Shown piece by piece: positions 1-7,124 of a stretch of DNA of 21,594 nucleotides. How positions within the stretch are numbered: the first letter of the stretch is position 1; every line of letters begins with the position of its first letter. The position numbers were made by a program, and so were the translations under genes. The notes under the pieces are model-generated. The model was not told the origin of the DNA and made no database searches. It saw only the letters and a program-made list of their open reading frames with translations. Source of the stretch: Acidobacteriota bacterium (lineage in GTDB: Bacteria; Acidobacteriota; Terriglobia; Terriglobales; Acidobacteriaceae); the NCBI GenBank assembly GCA_021799405.1, contig JAJZAL010000066.1:1-21594 (forward strand). The letters are read 5' to 3'.

Positions 1-828
1 GCTGGGAACCTCAGCGGTCGCCCCACTCAGGTGCGCTCGACGCGCTCCGCTTACTGTTGAGTCATAACCAAGGCCATAGAAAAGCTGTTGCTCCCGGTCT
101 TCCACAACCGCATCCACCATGATGCCAGGAATGCGTACGCTGCGCGCCGGCAGTGACCCGGCCTCTACTACCTGCCGTACCTGTACGAGTACGCGGCCAC
201 CACTGTTGTGCGCAGCCAGGGCGATCGTGTGCGTGTCCAGATCGACAGCCTCCTCTTCGGGGCTTACATTGCCGCGTGTATCTGCGTAGGTTCCGCGGAC
301 GATGGCAACATCTACTTTGAACGGTTTGTATCGCAATACTTCCTTGTCATCAAGCGTAATGACTTCAACCAGATTTTCACGGCTGCGCGCGTTACACCGT
401 CCGCCGTCCTGCCGGGGATCAACAAATGTTCCCAGTCCGGAATGCGTGATCAGACCCGGCCGCCCTGCTCCGATTTCGCGCAAAAGCTGCTGGATGGCCC
501 CGCCCGGAAAACAGTAAGCTTCAATCTTCTCTTCACGTATCATCTCCTGGATGCGAACCGACCAGGTAAAGTGCGAAGCGATAATCCTGCGTATCAAGCC
601 TTCGTGTGCAAAGCGATTGGCGCCCATTTCACCGCGGTCGCCGAGCCCGAGCGAGTGGACCAGCGTCAGGTCACGCGGCGCTCCTGTTTCCAGAAACCGC
701 TTCTCTAGAGCGGCGAAGATCTTCTCGGCTGAGATCATGCCTGCGCCATTTCCGCAAATAGCAATAACGTCGCCGTTGTTGATCGTTGCGGCTGCGGCCT
801 CTGCCGATACAAATTGCGTCTTGCTCAT
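1..828 (-). CDS. Acetate/propionate-type CoA-transferase (N-terminal part, gene runs off the left edge)
   Basis: The minus strand reads 276 codons without a stop from an ATG at 826-828 to the window edge. The protein begins MSKTQFVSAEAAAA and continues with GDVIAICGNGAG, then DLTLVHSLGLGDRGEMGANR and later GRPGLITHSGLGTFVDPRQ. These are N-terminal features of the family I CoA-transferases of the YdiF/Pct type, which move CoA between acetate or propionate and other short acids. The catalytic glutamate lies in the C-terminal half, outside the window, so activity cannot be judged. A GGGAG ribosome binding site lies 6-7 bases before the ATG. The hydratase gene stops 14 bases upstream, so the two are one operon. 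Substrate is unknown. The family call comes from motif recall, not a search. Confidence 0.85.
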   Translation of the reverse strand, partial: MSKTQFVSAEAAAATINNGDVIAICGNGAGMISAEKIFAALEKRFLETGAPRDLTLVHSLGLGDRGEMGANRFAHEGLIRRIIASHFTWSVRIQEMIREEKIEAYCFPGGAIQQLLREIGAGRPGLITHSGLGTFVDPRQDGGRCNARSRENLVEVITLDDKEVLRYKPFKVDVAIVRGTYADTRGNVSPEEEAVDLDTHTIALAAHNSGGRVLVQVRQVVEAGSLPARSVRIPGIMVDAVVEDREQQLFYGLGYDSTVSGARRAHLSGATAEVPS

Positions 829-842
829 TGCGATCTCCCTGC

Positions 843-1625
843 TTAGCAGCCTTTGAAGACAGGCTTGCGCTTTTCTAGGAATGCCCGCACACCCTCGCGG
901 CAATCTTCGGTTGCCGCTGCATGTGCCGCCGCGGAGGCAAAGGCCTGGCGCATTTCCTGGTGCATCGTCGTTAGCAGGCCCTTGGTCAATGCCATGGCCA
1001 CCGGACCGTTCGCCATCAGGCGTTCAAGCCATTGTGTGACAAGCGTGTCCAGGCCGGCTGCGTCATCGGCGATGGCGGTCAGCAAGCCCCACTCCAGCGC
1101 TTGTTCCGCAGAAATCGATGAACCGAGCAGTGCCATATGCCGCGCCCGCGCCACGCCGATGATTTCGGCCAGCCTGCGCACACCAGTCCAACCTGAGATC
1201 ATCCCCAAACATACTTCGGGCACGCCGAACTTTGCCGTACGTACTGCCACGCGCAGGTCGGCTGCCAATGCCAGTTCCAGTCCACCACCCAACGCGTGGC
1301 CGCCCATTGCAGCAATCACGGGCTGCGGAAGCGAGGCAATGCAGTTGAATACGTTGATTCCGTAAAGAATCCACTTCTGCCCCATATCGTTCGGAGTCAG
1401 ACTTCCCCACGCTTCAATGTCGCCGCCGGTGCAGAAAAAGCGCCCATTTCCCCTGATCACCACCACGCGGATATCCTTATCGCTCGCGATCATCCTGGCA
1501 ATGCGCTCAAGTTCTTCGAGCATCGGAAACGTCAGTGCGTTTCCTTTCAGTGGGCGATTCAGTATGATCTGCGCCCAGGCCGAGCCTTCCTGTTCCCTGC
1601 GTTCAAAAAGGACTTCATTTTCCAT
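843..1625 (-). CDS. Enoyl-CoA hydratase/isomerase (crotonase superfamily), 260 aa
   Basis: Crotonase-fold protein of normal length that acts on an acyl-CoA thioester in the cytoplasm, most simply hydrating an enoyl-CoA. The first oxyanion-hole segment GRFFCTGGDIEAWG is at about residues 61-74. The second, GGHALGGGLELALAADL, carries Glu117. FGVPEVCLGM carries Glu137. Both positions match the two acidic residues used by true hydratases, so hydratase chemistry is possible. ATG at 1625 is preferred because AGAGG lies 8 bases upstream; a GTG at 1634 would add three residues but overlaps that site. It is followed after 14 bases by the CoA-transferase gene, which suggests activation and oxidation of an organic acid. 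An intrinsic terminator lies just upstream at 1646-1674. Confidence 0.9.
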   Translation of the reverse strand: MENEVLFERREQEGSAWAQIILNRPLKGNALTFPMLEELERIARMIASDKDIRVVVIRGNGRFFCTGGDIEAWGSLTPNDMGQKWILYGINVFNCIASLPQPVIAAMGGHALGGGLELALAADLRVAVRTAKFGVPEVCLGMISGWTGVRRLAEIIGVARARHMALLGSSISAEQALEWGLLTAIADDAAGLDTLVTQWLERLMANGPVAMALTKGLLTTMHQEMRQAFASAAAHAAATEDCREGVRAFLEKRKPVFKGC

Positions 1626-1645
1626 CACGAGCACCTCTGAACTTG

Positions 1646-1674
1646 AAAAAACGTGGCGTCACGATGCCGCCACG
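1646..1674 (-). terminator. Intrinsic terminator between SDR remnant and hydratase gene
   Basis: Read on the minus strand, the arm CGTGGCG (1674-1668) pairs perfectly with CGCCACG (1658-1652) across a 9-base loop and is followed at once by six T (1651-1646). This is a textbook Rho-independent terminator shape. It follows the SDR remnant stop codon by 21 bases and precedes the hydratase start by 20. It therefore either ends the old SDR transcript or works as an attenuator inside the operon. Confidence 0.75.
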
Positions 1675-1695
1675 GTAATTGCCTGATCCGCCATA

Positions 1696-2045
1696 TCAGC
1701 CAATCACCTCAATGACATGTTCACGATCATTGAACCGCCGCATCAGGCGCGCAGCAGCGTTGCGTACCAGGCAACCGATGTGCCTCCACCGCGCCAGCGC
1801 CCTTACGATCATCGCTTCGTAAAGCTCAAGACAAGTAATATCTCCCGCCACAAGTTCATTTCCCGCGCCGATCGGGGCGATGTTCGCCTGCGGAGAATTG
1901 GCGAGATGGTTGCCTTCAATTCGAGGCAGATCACTCACCAGTGTTTTGTACCCGGCCCTTACCAGCCCCACTACACAAGCGCGGCCAGCAACGCAAAACC
2001 CACCTGTAACGATAGCCGCATATCGTGTACTGTGGGTCGTGTCAT
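1696..2045 (-). pseudogene. Remnant of a short-chain dehydrogenase/reductase, frameshifted near the start and truncated
   Basis: ATG at 2045 has GGAG 7 bases upstream and begins MTRPTV. After about six codons homology continues in another frame: RYAAIVTGG, then GLVRAGYKTLVSDLPR, GAGNELVAGDITCLELYEAM and ARWRHIGCLVRNAA. This is the classical SDR N-terminus: the TGG start of the NAD(P)-binding loop, the acidic D-L-P-R turn, the D-I/V pocket residue and the NNAG strand. The glycine loop is damaged (TGGFCVAG in place of TGGxxGIG), NNAG reads RNAA, and translation ends at 1696 after about 110 residues, against about 250 for the family. The Tyr-x-x-x-Lys active site is absent. It was probably the first gene of the acyl-CoA operon, a 3-hydroxyacyl-CoA or FabG-like reductase. 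A sequencing error could explain the frameshift but not the missing C-terminus. Confidence 0.7.
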
Positions 2046-2075
2046 GCTATTCTCCACAACAGAAATTCTCTAATC

Positions 2076-2091
2076 AACCAACTGGTTGGTT
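2076..2091. promoter_or_regulatory. Palindromic operator candidate for the TetR regulator
   Basis: AACCAAC-TG-GTTGGTT is a perfect inverted repeat with 7-base arms and a 2-base centre. It lies 18 bases upstream of the tetR ATG and 30 bases upstream of the divergent SDR start. Size, symmetry and position between a TetR gene and its divergent neighbour are those of a TetR-family operator controlling both directions. No convincing -35/-10 pair is visible on either strand, though AT-rich sequence at 2091-2099 could hold a -10 for tetR. Confidence 0.65.
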
Positions 2092-2109
2092 ACTATACAC
2101 TTTTAAAGT

Positions 2110-2793
2110 ATGAGAGACAAGATCATAGTAAATGCCGCTCATCGCCGCCGTCGCAATCCAGCCAAAACCAAAGAGAAGATATTACTGGCCGCCACACGCA
2201 TCTTTGCACAGCGCGGATTCGACGGCGCCCGAGTGGATCGGATTGCTGCTGCCTCAGGCGTGAACAAGCAGTTGATTTACCACTACTTCGGCAGCAAGGA
2301 CGCACTCTTCACCGCAGTCCTTGAGAGCGCCTACCGCAGTATCCGTAACGAGGAAGCATCTCTGGACCTCGATGCGCTGCCCGCCGATCAGGCCATTCTC
2401 CGCTTGGTCGATTTCACCTGGGACCACTATCTTCGCAACCCCTATTTCATCCGCCTGTTGAACAGTGAAAACCAGATGGAAGCCCGCCATATCAGAAACT
2501 CGCCTTCGACGCGCGAAATCAATGCCAGTCACATTGCCATCATGAAGAAATTGCTCCGACGCGGCCGGCGCGAAGGCACCGTGCGTCACGAACTCGACCC
2601 CATCCAGATAAATGTCAGCATTGCGGCGCTCGGATTCTTTTACCTCATCAATCAGCACACGCTTTCGACGGTCTACCAGCACGATCTGGGTTGTCCGGCG
2701 ATGCTCAAGAAGCGCCTTGCCGTGATGAAAGACATCATCGCCTGCTGGATCAGGCCGCAGCCGGCGGCAGACAATCGCGCATCTATTGCATGA
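2110..2793 (+). CDS. TetR/AcrR-family transcriptional regulator, 227 aa
   Basis: The N-terminal DNA-binding domain is clear: KTKEKILLAATRIFAQRGFDG at about residues 19-39, then the helix-turn-helix VDRIAAASGVNKQLIYHYFG at 42-61 and SKDALFTAVLE. The remaining 160 residues form the ligand-sensing dimer domain, with an aromatic patch WDHYLRNPYFIRLLNSEN of the kind seen in regulators of fatty-acid or acyl-CoA genes. It is transcribed away from the SDR remnant/hydratase/CoA-transferase block with the palindrome at 2076-2091 between them. A repressor of that block released by an acyl-CoA or related acid is the simple reading. The ATG at 2110 has only a weak ribosome binding site and lies close to the operator. 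The ligand is unknown. Confidence 0.92.
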   Translation: MRDKIIVNAAHRRRRNPAKTKEKILLAATRIFAQRGFDGARVDRIAAASGVNKQLIYHYFGSKDALFTAVLESAYRSIRNEEASLDLDALPADQAILRLVDFTWDHYLRNPYFIRLLNSENQMEARHIRNSPSTREINASHIAIMKKLLRRGRREGTVRHELDPIQINVSIAALGFFYLINQHTLSTVYQHDLGCPAMLKKRLAVMKDIIACWIRPQPAADNRASIA

Positions 2794-3044
2794 ATTGAAT
2801 ACTGAACCAAAGATTTCGTGCAGGGGTGAATCCAGCATAAGTTGGTACTTGTTATCAATGATCGACCTTAGAGAGCGATTTTCAGGACTTCCTTGTTTCA
2901 GGAGCCTATTCCTATATGCGTCTCTGGAGTGCTATAACGCCAGAAATGTTCCCAATTTCGACTTGAGTGGCCTTTGCGGGAGGGCATGGAAAATGCATGG
3001 GACTTTTCGCCGGCAAGGGTTTGTGAGAGTCTGGTGCAGCTGCG

Positions 3045-4058
3045 TCACAGTATGCGGTCCAGCGCGCGGCAAAGGCGGCGGCGGTAATCCTCGCGCTGTG
3101 CGCTGACCAATTCTATGAAGGAGCTTCGGAAAGGACGACCCTTCCACTGCAGATAGGCCGCATAGCGCGCCGGCTCGCGCTCGAGGAGCAGCAGATAGTC
3201 GGCCAATTCCCGCGGGCTCCCGAATTCGTTTACATTGATGTAGCACTGGTCGGCGGGCGCAAAGGCCTCGATGGTGGAGGCCCCCAGATAAACGGGAACG
3301 GAGCCGGCGATGAGCGAATCGAAGAATTTCTCGCTAACGTAGTCCTGCGAAAGCGCGTTTTCAAAGGCCAGGCTGAATCTGTAGCGGGCGATGGTGTCGA
3401 GTTTCGTCTCCTTGCCTGTATCCTGCTGGAGAACGCGGTTCGGCTTCCACTTACCGTAGCTATCGACTCGGATGTACTTCATCAGTTCCGTGATGTAGCT
3501 GGAACGGCCGCTGTTCTCGCGCATGTTAGACAAGAAGATGACAGCGGTGGCGTTTTCGGTCTTCGGGGCAGGTGGCCGGCGCAACTGCCCGTAGATCCAC
3601 TCGTTGATATAAGGGACTGGAACGTCGGAATCGAGGCGGTAAGTCATCGTAAGATCGAAGCGCGCCATAAAAACCCGATTCCGAAGTTGCGGATAATTGA
3701 CGTCGCATTCAGCCGACCAGCCGACCCATTTCTGGCCCGGGCGCTTGTGGACCACCGACCATGAGAGCATGGACGGGATGTGGAAGACCACGGCGTCCGC
3801 TTCCTCCATTCGGGACTGGTCGGAGCTGAGTATCCATCCGGGCGCGAATCCGGCTGCGAGGCCTGCGGCGGGGTCGATATCCCAGTAGCGGTTGTAGAAC
3901 AGTAGAAGACGATTCGGTATCGGGTTACCAGGCGCGGCTTCCGCGCAGATCCCGGATGCAGGAAATGGCCCGGCAGGCTGCGTGGTTCCAGCTCCATAAT
4001 CGTGCGGCTTCGTCGCACGCGCGTTTCGCCTTGGCCTGAGCAACCACTCTCTCTTCAT
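3045..4058 (-). CDS. GT10-family (alpha-1,3/4-fucosyltransferase-like) glycosyltransferase, start uncertain
   Basis: The GT10 signature spans residues 226-260 of the 337-codon frame: RYRFSLAFEN, then DYVSEKFFDSLIAGSVPVYLGA, the donor-binding block of alpha-1,3-fucosyltransferases. An acceptor-side block KWVGWSAECDVNYP stands where other family members have the E-S-P motif, and VDSYGKW precedes the donor block. Known members move fucose from GDP-fucose to a glycan in the cytoplasm. No GDP-fucose synthesis gene is in this window. The open frame starts at ATG 4058, but its first 44 codons overlap the preceding GT4 gene and have no family character. Clear homology begins near LLLFYNRYWD, just after the GT4 stop at 3925, yet no ATG, GTG or TTG occurs in between. 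The start may be the in-frame ATG or TTG in the overlap or a rare codon reached by coupling. Confidence 0.82.
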   Translation of the reverse strand: MKREWLLRPRRNARATKPHDYGAGTTQPAGPFPASGICAEAAPGNPIPNRLLLFYNRYWDIDPAAGLAAGFAPGWILSSDQSRMEEADAVVFHIPSMLSWSVVHKRPGQKWVGWSAECDVNYPQLRNRVFMARFDLTMTYRLDSDVPVPYINEWIYGQLRRPPAPKTENATAVIFLSNMRENSGRSSYITELMKYIRVDSYGKWKPNRVLQQDTGKETKLDTIARYRFSLAFENALSQDYVSEKFFDSLIAGSVPVYLGASTIEAFAPADQCYINVNEFGSPRELADYLLLLEREPARYAAYLQWKGRPFRSSFIELVSAQREDYRRRLCRALDRIL

Positions 4059-4992
4059 ATACGAAACGCATCAATGCGCGCAAGTGGGCCGTATCGGGCT
4101 GCGCCCACTCCCCCCAGTCAACGGCCGGGTTGTAATACGAGGGATCGCAGACCGGAACCATCTCCGCCACCCGCACCAGGAAGCAGTTTTCATCATGCGC
4201 GAACTCGGTCAGGCCACTGAAGCCGGTTACGATGCACGGCAGCTCGCATGCCATGGCTTCCAGGATCGGAAGTCCCCAACCCTCTCCCCGCGTCGGCAGG
4301 ACAAAGGCATGGCAACTCTGCATCAAGGCGACAAGTCCGGCGAGGCTGACCGGCTCGGTGCAGGTAATGTGGGGTGACCGGTCCGGAGAGGCACCCGCCA
4401 GGGCGCGGCCCACGGCAGCCGCGGTATTCGCCGCAGGGCCGCAGTGCATCACCAACTCGACAGGCTCGCCGGGATGGAACTCGTCGCGGAAGATGCGGAC
4501 GAGATCGGCGGTGCCTTTGCGTTCCTCCCACTTCGCGATGCAAAGAAAACGGAAAACTGCATTGTCCCGCTGGCCTTCGAGCGGCGGCCGGAAAACGGAG
4601 GTATCAACGCCCTCTGGAACGACGCGGACCTGGCCGGCAGGGATTCCATTCGACACGAGAACGACGCGACCCCACTGCGAAGGGGTCCAGACCATGTCCG
4701 CGCGCTCAAGGAAGTAGCGCGCCATGGGTTGGATGCGCGTGGTCTCGCCGACGTGGTACGCCACTCGATAGCGCGTGCCAAGAGCGAACGTTTGCTCGAC
4801 GGCGCCGAGCGCGATTCCGACCGAGCTGCGCCAGCTGGGCTGGCACTGACGCCAGGGCCGCAAGCGCATCGGCTTGAGATCGTCCCAGTTGAGCAGCTCG
4901 GTCGGCTCGTAGGCCGCCAATGCAGCCGCGAGACTGCGCGACTGCCGGCCCCAACCGTCTTCGCCCCGCGTAAACGCACCGATGCGGATCAT
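3925..4992 (-). CDS. GT4-family glycosyltransferase, 355 aa
   Basis: GT-B fold retaining glycosyltransferase. MIRIGAFTRGEDGWGRQSRS is the N-terminal nucleotide-fold strand and loop. VPEGVDTSVFRP (125-136) is the interdomain segment typical of GT4. RGEGWGLPILEAMACELP (235-252) holds the E-x7-E donor site, Glu237 and Glu245, with both glutamates present. The reading frame is open upstream to 5160, but the start is set by the ATGA at 4989-4992, where the FkbM stop codon overlaps this ATG, and by the family N-terminus beginning here. It is the middle gene of an FkbM-GT4-GT10 group, so it probably adds a sugar later methylated or fucosylated. Donor and acceptor cannot be read from sequence. Confidence 0.9.
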   Translation of the reverse strand: MIRIGAFTRGEDGWGRQSRSLAAALAAYEPTELLNWDDLKPMRLRPWRQCQPSWRSSVGIALGAVEQTFALGTRYRVAYHVGETTRIQPMARYFLERADMVWTPSQWGRVVLVSNGIPAGQVRVVPEGVDTSVFRPPLEGQRDNAVFRFLCIAKWEERKGTADLVRIFRDEFHPGEPVELVMHCGPAANTAAAVGRALAGASPDRSPHITCTEPVSLAGLVALMQSCHAFVLPTRGEGWGLPILEAMACELPCIVTGFSGLTEFAHDENCFLVRVAEMVPVCDPSYYNPAVDWGEWAQPDTAHLRALMRFVYEERVVAQAKAKRACDEAARLWSWNHAACRAISCIRDLRGSRAW

Positions 4993-5849
4993 GGCGCCGC
5001 CCGCCTGGCATCGAACAGACACATATTTTCCGAGGACTGCCAGATCCGGACCCTGAATCCGAGTGACTCGAGACGGGAGACCAGGTGTCCGGAGCGGTAA
5101 TCGCCGTAACCGCTGACGCGCGACTCCGGAATCAGATGCGCCATCACTTCCTCGCCGCATTCATGCAACTCGCCGACAATGCGGTCGACACGGTCCAGAA
5201 GCGAACTGGTCAGGAGAATGGGGAATTCGCTGCCTTCGCAGTCGAGTTTGAGCAGCTTCACCCGCTCGAAGCGTTCGAGAATCGCATCGAGCGAAATAAC
5301 GGAAACAGCTTTGGCTTCCCTGGCTCCGGGAAGCATTCGTTGCCCATTGAAGTCGATCGTCTGGCCTCCCGCGAGGACGGAACTGGAGCCAGTGTTGTCA
5401 TCATGTATATGCGAAAGGAACAGGAAGCCATCGCGGTTCATGTCGCTGCGCCAGACCACTGCCTGTGCACAGTACACGCCCGAGAGCTTGCCAACGTGGC
5501 TGCGGAGGCGGGCAAAGTTCGGCGACGAGGCTTCAAATGCGTAAATCGCCCGGCTTCCTTTCAAGTGGCACAGGTAAGAGAAAATGCCCACGTGAGCGCC
5601 GACATCAATGATCACATCGTCTTTCCGAAACCGTTGTCCGGAGATCCGGTACTCGTCGTGGCGCGCAATTGGAAGCAGAATATTATCGATTTCGAACTGA
5701 TCAAGCCGGAATAACTCTTGGCAGCGCTCGTACTGGCGAATCAGACTACCTGGCGCGAACGCGCGATTCGATGCCGTGCGCCGCGCGAGCCACCAGCCCA
5801 CCGACACAACAACCCCCACTCCCGCCGCCACCCAAACCAGAAAAGCCAT
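4989..5849 (-). CDS. FkbM-family SAM-dependent methyltransferase with N-terminal membrane anchor, 286 aa
   Basis: FkbM-type enzymes methylate hydroxyl groups, usually on sugars of surface glycans. DDVIIDVGAHVGIFSYL (77-93) is the SAM-binding motif I, YAFEASSPNFARL gives the acidic ribose-binding residue (Glu106), and VKLLKLDCEGSEFPIL (197-212) is the family LKxDxEGxE block. The first 23 residues, MAFLVWVAAGVGVVVSVGWW followed by LARR, form one hydrophobic helix with a positive end, so the catalytic domain probably sits on the inner face of the membrane. The frame stays open to 5942, but ATG 5849 gives a sensible anchor and leaves room for the divergent redoxin gene. Its stop overlaps the GT4 start. 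A TAGAAT at 5875-5870 is a possible -10; no matching -35 is evident. Confidence 0.88.
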   Translation of the reverse strand: MAFLVWVAAGVGVVVSVGWWLARRTASNRAFAPGSLIRQYERCQELFRLDQFEIDNILLPIARHDEYRISGQRFRKDDVIIDVGAHVGIFSYLCHLKGSRAIYAFEASSPNFARLRSHVGKLSGVYCAQAVVWRSDMNRDGFLFLSHIHDDNTGSSSVLAGGQTIDFNGQRMLPGAREAKAVSVISLDAILERFERVKLLKLDCEGSEFPILLTSSLLDRVDRIVGELHECGEEVMAHLIPESRVSGYGDYRSGHLVSRLESLGFRVRIWQSSENMCLFDARRAAP

Positions 5850-5893
5850 CTGTTGCCGCGCGCAAAGACATTCTAGCGCGAGCTGTGCCTGGT

Positions 5894-6958
5894 ATGCATA
5901 TGCTATTCTCTGTTCGACCAAGTATGGTTCTTCTGACCACAATTACCGTCGGTGTGCTGCTGGCCATCATTTTCAGTGCATTGTGGCAACTGCTTCGGCA
6001 GAACGGGCGTTTGCTGCTCCGCTTCGAGTCGCTTGAGCGTCAACTGCGCGAACAGGGGATTCCGATCGCCGACGGCGCGAATCCGCTGCCTGCCGGGGTG
6101 CCTCCCGGCACGCTGCTCAACGACTTCTCGTTGCCCTCGCTCGCTGGACCAATTATGAGGTTGTCGCAGTGGCAAGGCGAACGCCTGCTGCTCATCTTCT
6201 TTCATCCGGATTGCAGCTTCTGTCGGGGGTTCCTGGAACGGCTGGCTGAACTGCTCAAGGTCGGCATGAAGCCTGCCGTCAGCCCGCTATTCGTCAGCCG
6301 CGGCGGCGCCGAAAAGAACCAACGCATCTTAACGCAGCATGGCCTCGAGTTCCCGATGCTGCTCCAGGAAGGCGCGGAGGTTTCGTCGCTGTTTGGTGTT
6401 CCGGGCACGCCTGCCGGCTATCTGGTGGATGAGAAACGAGCCACCATAGGCGAGATCCTCGTGGGCGCGGAGCCGCTGCTGGCCGCGCTCGGCATGGCGG
6501 AAGCGCCCCGGACCGCGAAGAAGTTCACCCGCTCCGTCGCGGATAGCAAGCTGGTACGCGACGGCCTCAAAGCCGGGACGCCCGCGCCCGACTTCAAACT
6601 GCCGGCGCTGGATAACTCGGAAGTCTCGCTGAAGGATTACCGGGGCCGCAAGGTTCTTCTGGTGTTTTCCGATCCGGAGTGCGGGCCGTGCGGGAAAATC
6701 GCACCGGAACTGGAGCGCATCCATCAGGCGAATACCGGCATAAGCGTGCTGATGATCAGCCGCGGACACCCGGAGGTGAACCGCTCCAAGGCCGCCGAAC
6801 AGCGGCTGACGTTCCCGATCGTGCTGCAGCGGCACTGGGAGATCTCGCGCTTATACGGAATGTTCGCGACTCCGGTCGCATACGTAATTGACGAAGCCGG
6901 AGTGATCGCGTCGGACGTCGCGATCGGGGTGGGGCCGATTCTCAAACTGGCGCGCTAA
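5894..6958 (+). CDS. Membrane-anchored protein with two tandem redoxin (thioredoxin/AhpC-TSA-like) domains, 354 aa
   Basis: One transmembrane helix at about 11-33 (VLLTTITVGVLLAIIFSALW) and a short helical stalk are followed by two redoxin domains. Domain 1 (about 70-200) has HPDCSFC (Cys107/Cys110) and the cis-proline loop GTPAGYLVD. Domain 2 (about 225-354) starts AGTPAPDFKLPALD and has DPECGPC (Cys263/Cys266) with ATPVAYVID. Both keep a C-x-x-C pair, so each can do thiol-disulfide exchange, most likely outside the inner membrane. The arrangement resembles MauD/TlpA/ResA-type proteins, duplicated. It lies 166 bases upstream of a secreted Cys-rich peptide gene, the obvious candidate substrate. 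The start is uncertain: ATGs at 5894, 5900 and 5924 all keep the anchor and none has a strong ribosome binding site. Specificity (oxidase, reductase or isomerase) is not readable. Confidence 0.87.
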   Translation: MHMLFSVRPSMVLLTTITVGVLLAIIFSALWQLLRQNGRLLLRFESLERQLREQGIPIADGANPLPAGVPPGTLLNDFSLPSLAGPIMRLSQWQGERLLLIFFHPDCSFCRGFLERLAELLKVGMKPAVSPLFVSRGGAEKNQRILTQHGLEFPMLLQEGAEVSSLFGVPGTPAGYLVDEKRATIGEILVGAEPLLAALGMAEAPRTAKKFTRSVADSKLVRDGLKAGTPAPDFKLPALDNSEVSLKDYRGRKVLLVFSDPECGPCGKIAPELERIHQANTGISVLMISRGHPEVNRSKAAEQRLTFPIVLQRHWEISRLYGMFATPVAYVIDEAGVIASDVAIGVGPILKLAR

Positions 6959-6988
6959 CTTCCGGGATGCATCTTTCGAATCTTCCTA

Positions 6989-7016
6989 TTGCACGACACT
7001 GCGAAATATTCATAAT
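6989..7016 (+). promoter_or_regulatory. Possible sigma70-type promoter upstream of the Cys-rich peptide gene
   Basis: TTGCAC (6989-6994) and CATAAT (7011-7016) are separated by 16 bases in a distinctly AT-rich stretch between the redoxin stop codon and the peptide start. It would give a leader of about 100 bases. The -10 matches the consensus at five of six positions, the -35 at only three, so this is a suggestion rather than a call. Confidence 0.3.
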
Positions 7017-7104
7017 TGCTGCATTTTTATATTGCGAAGCCGTTGGCACCTTCTATATACGTAACATATTGAGCGCGAAGTTTGTCTCAATTCTAAAACC
7101 ACAC

Positions 7105-7116
7105 AGGAGGGAGGAG
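7105..7116 (+). promoter_or_regulatory. Very strong ribosome binding site deciding a GTG start
   Basis: AGGAGGGAGGAG ends 8 bases before the GTG at 7125. It contains two overlapping near-perfect Shine-Dalgarno cores and is by far the strongest site in the window. It fixes the start of the small peptide gene and predicts high translation in spite of the GTG codon. Confidence 0.75.
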
Positions 7117-7124
7117 CAGATCGC

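Noticed and set aside
208..856. Overlapping plus-strand open frames
   Set aside because: They lie opposite the CoA-transferase frame, which has clear family motifs. The plus frames have no motifs and no ribosome binding sites.
2786..3106. Plus-strand open frame between tetR and the GT10 gene
   Set aside because: Runs into the 3' end of the GT10 gene in antisense, has no motif, and its last third is GC-rich shadow sequence. The 251-base gap holds nothing else I can support.
4993..5160. N-terminal extension of the GT4 frame up to 5160
   Set aside because: The extra residues are an antiparallel-frame artefact inside the FkbM gene. The ATGA overlap and the family N-terminus place the start at 4992.
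7050..7066. TTGGCAC resembling the -24 element of a sigma54 promoter upstream of the peptide gene
   Set aside because: The -12 GC element is absent at the required spacing; ATATA follows instead.
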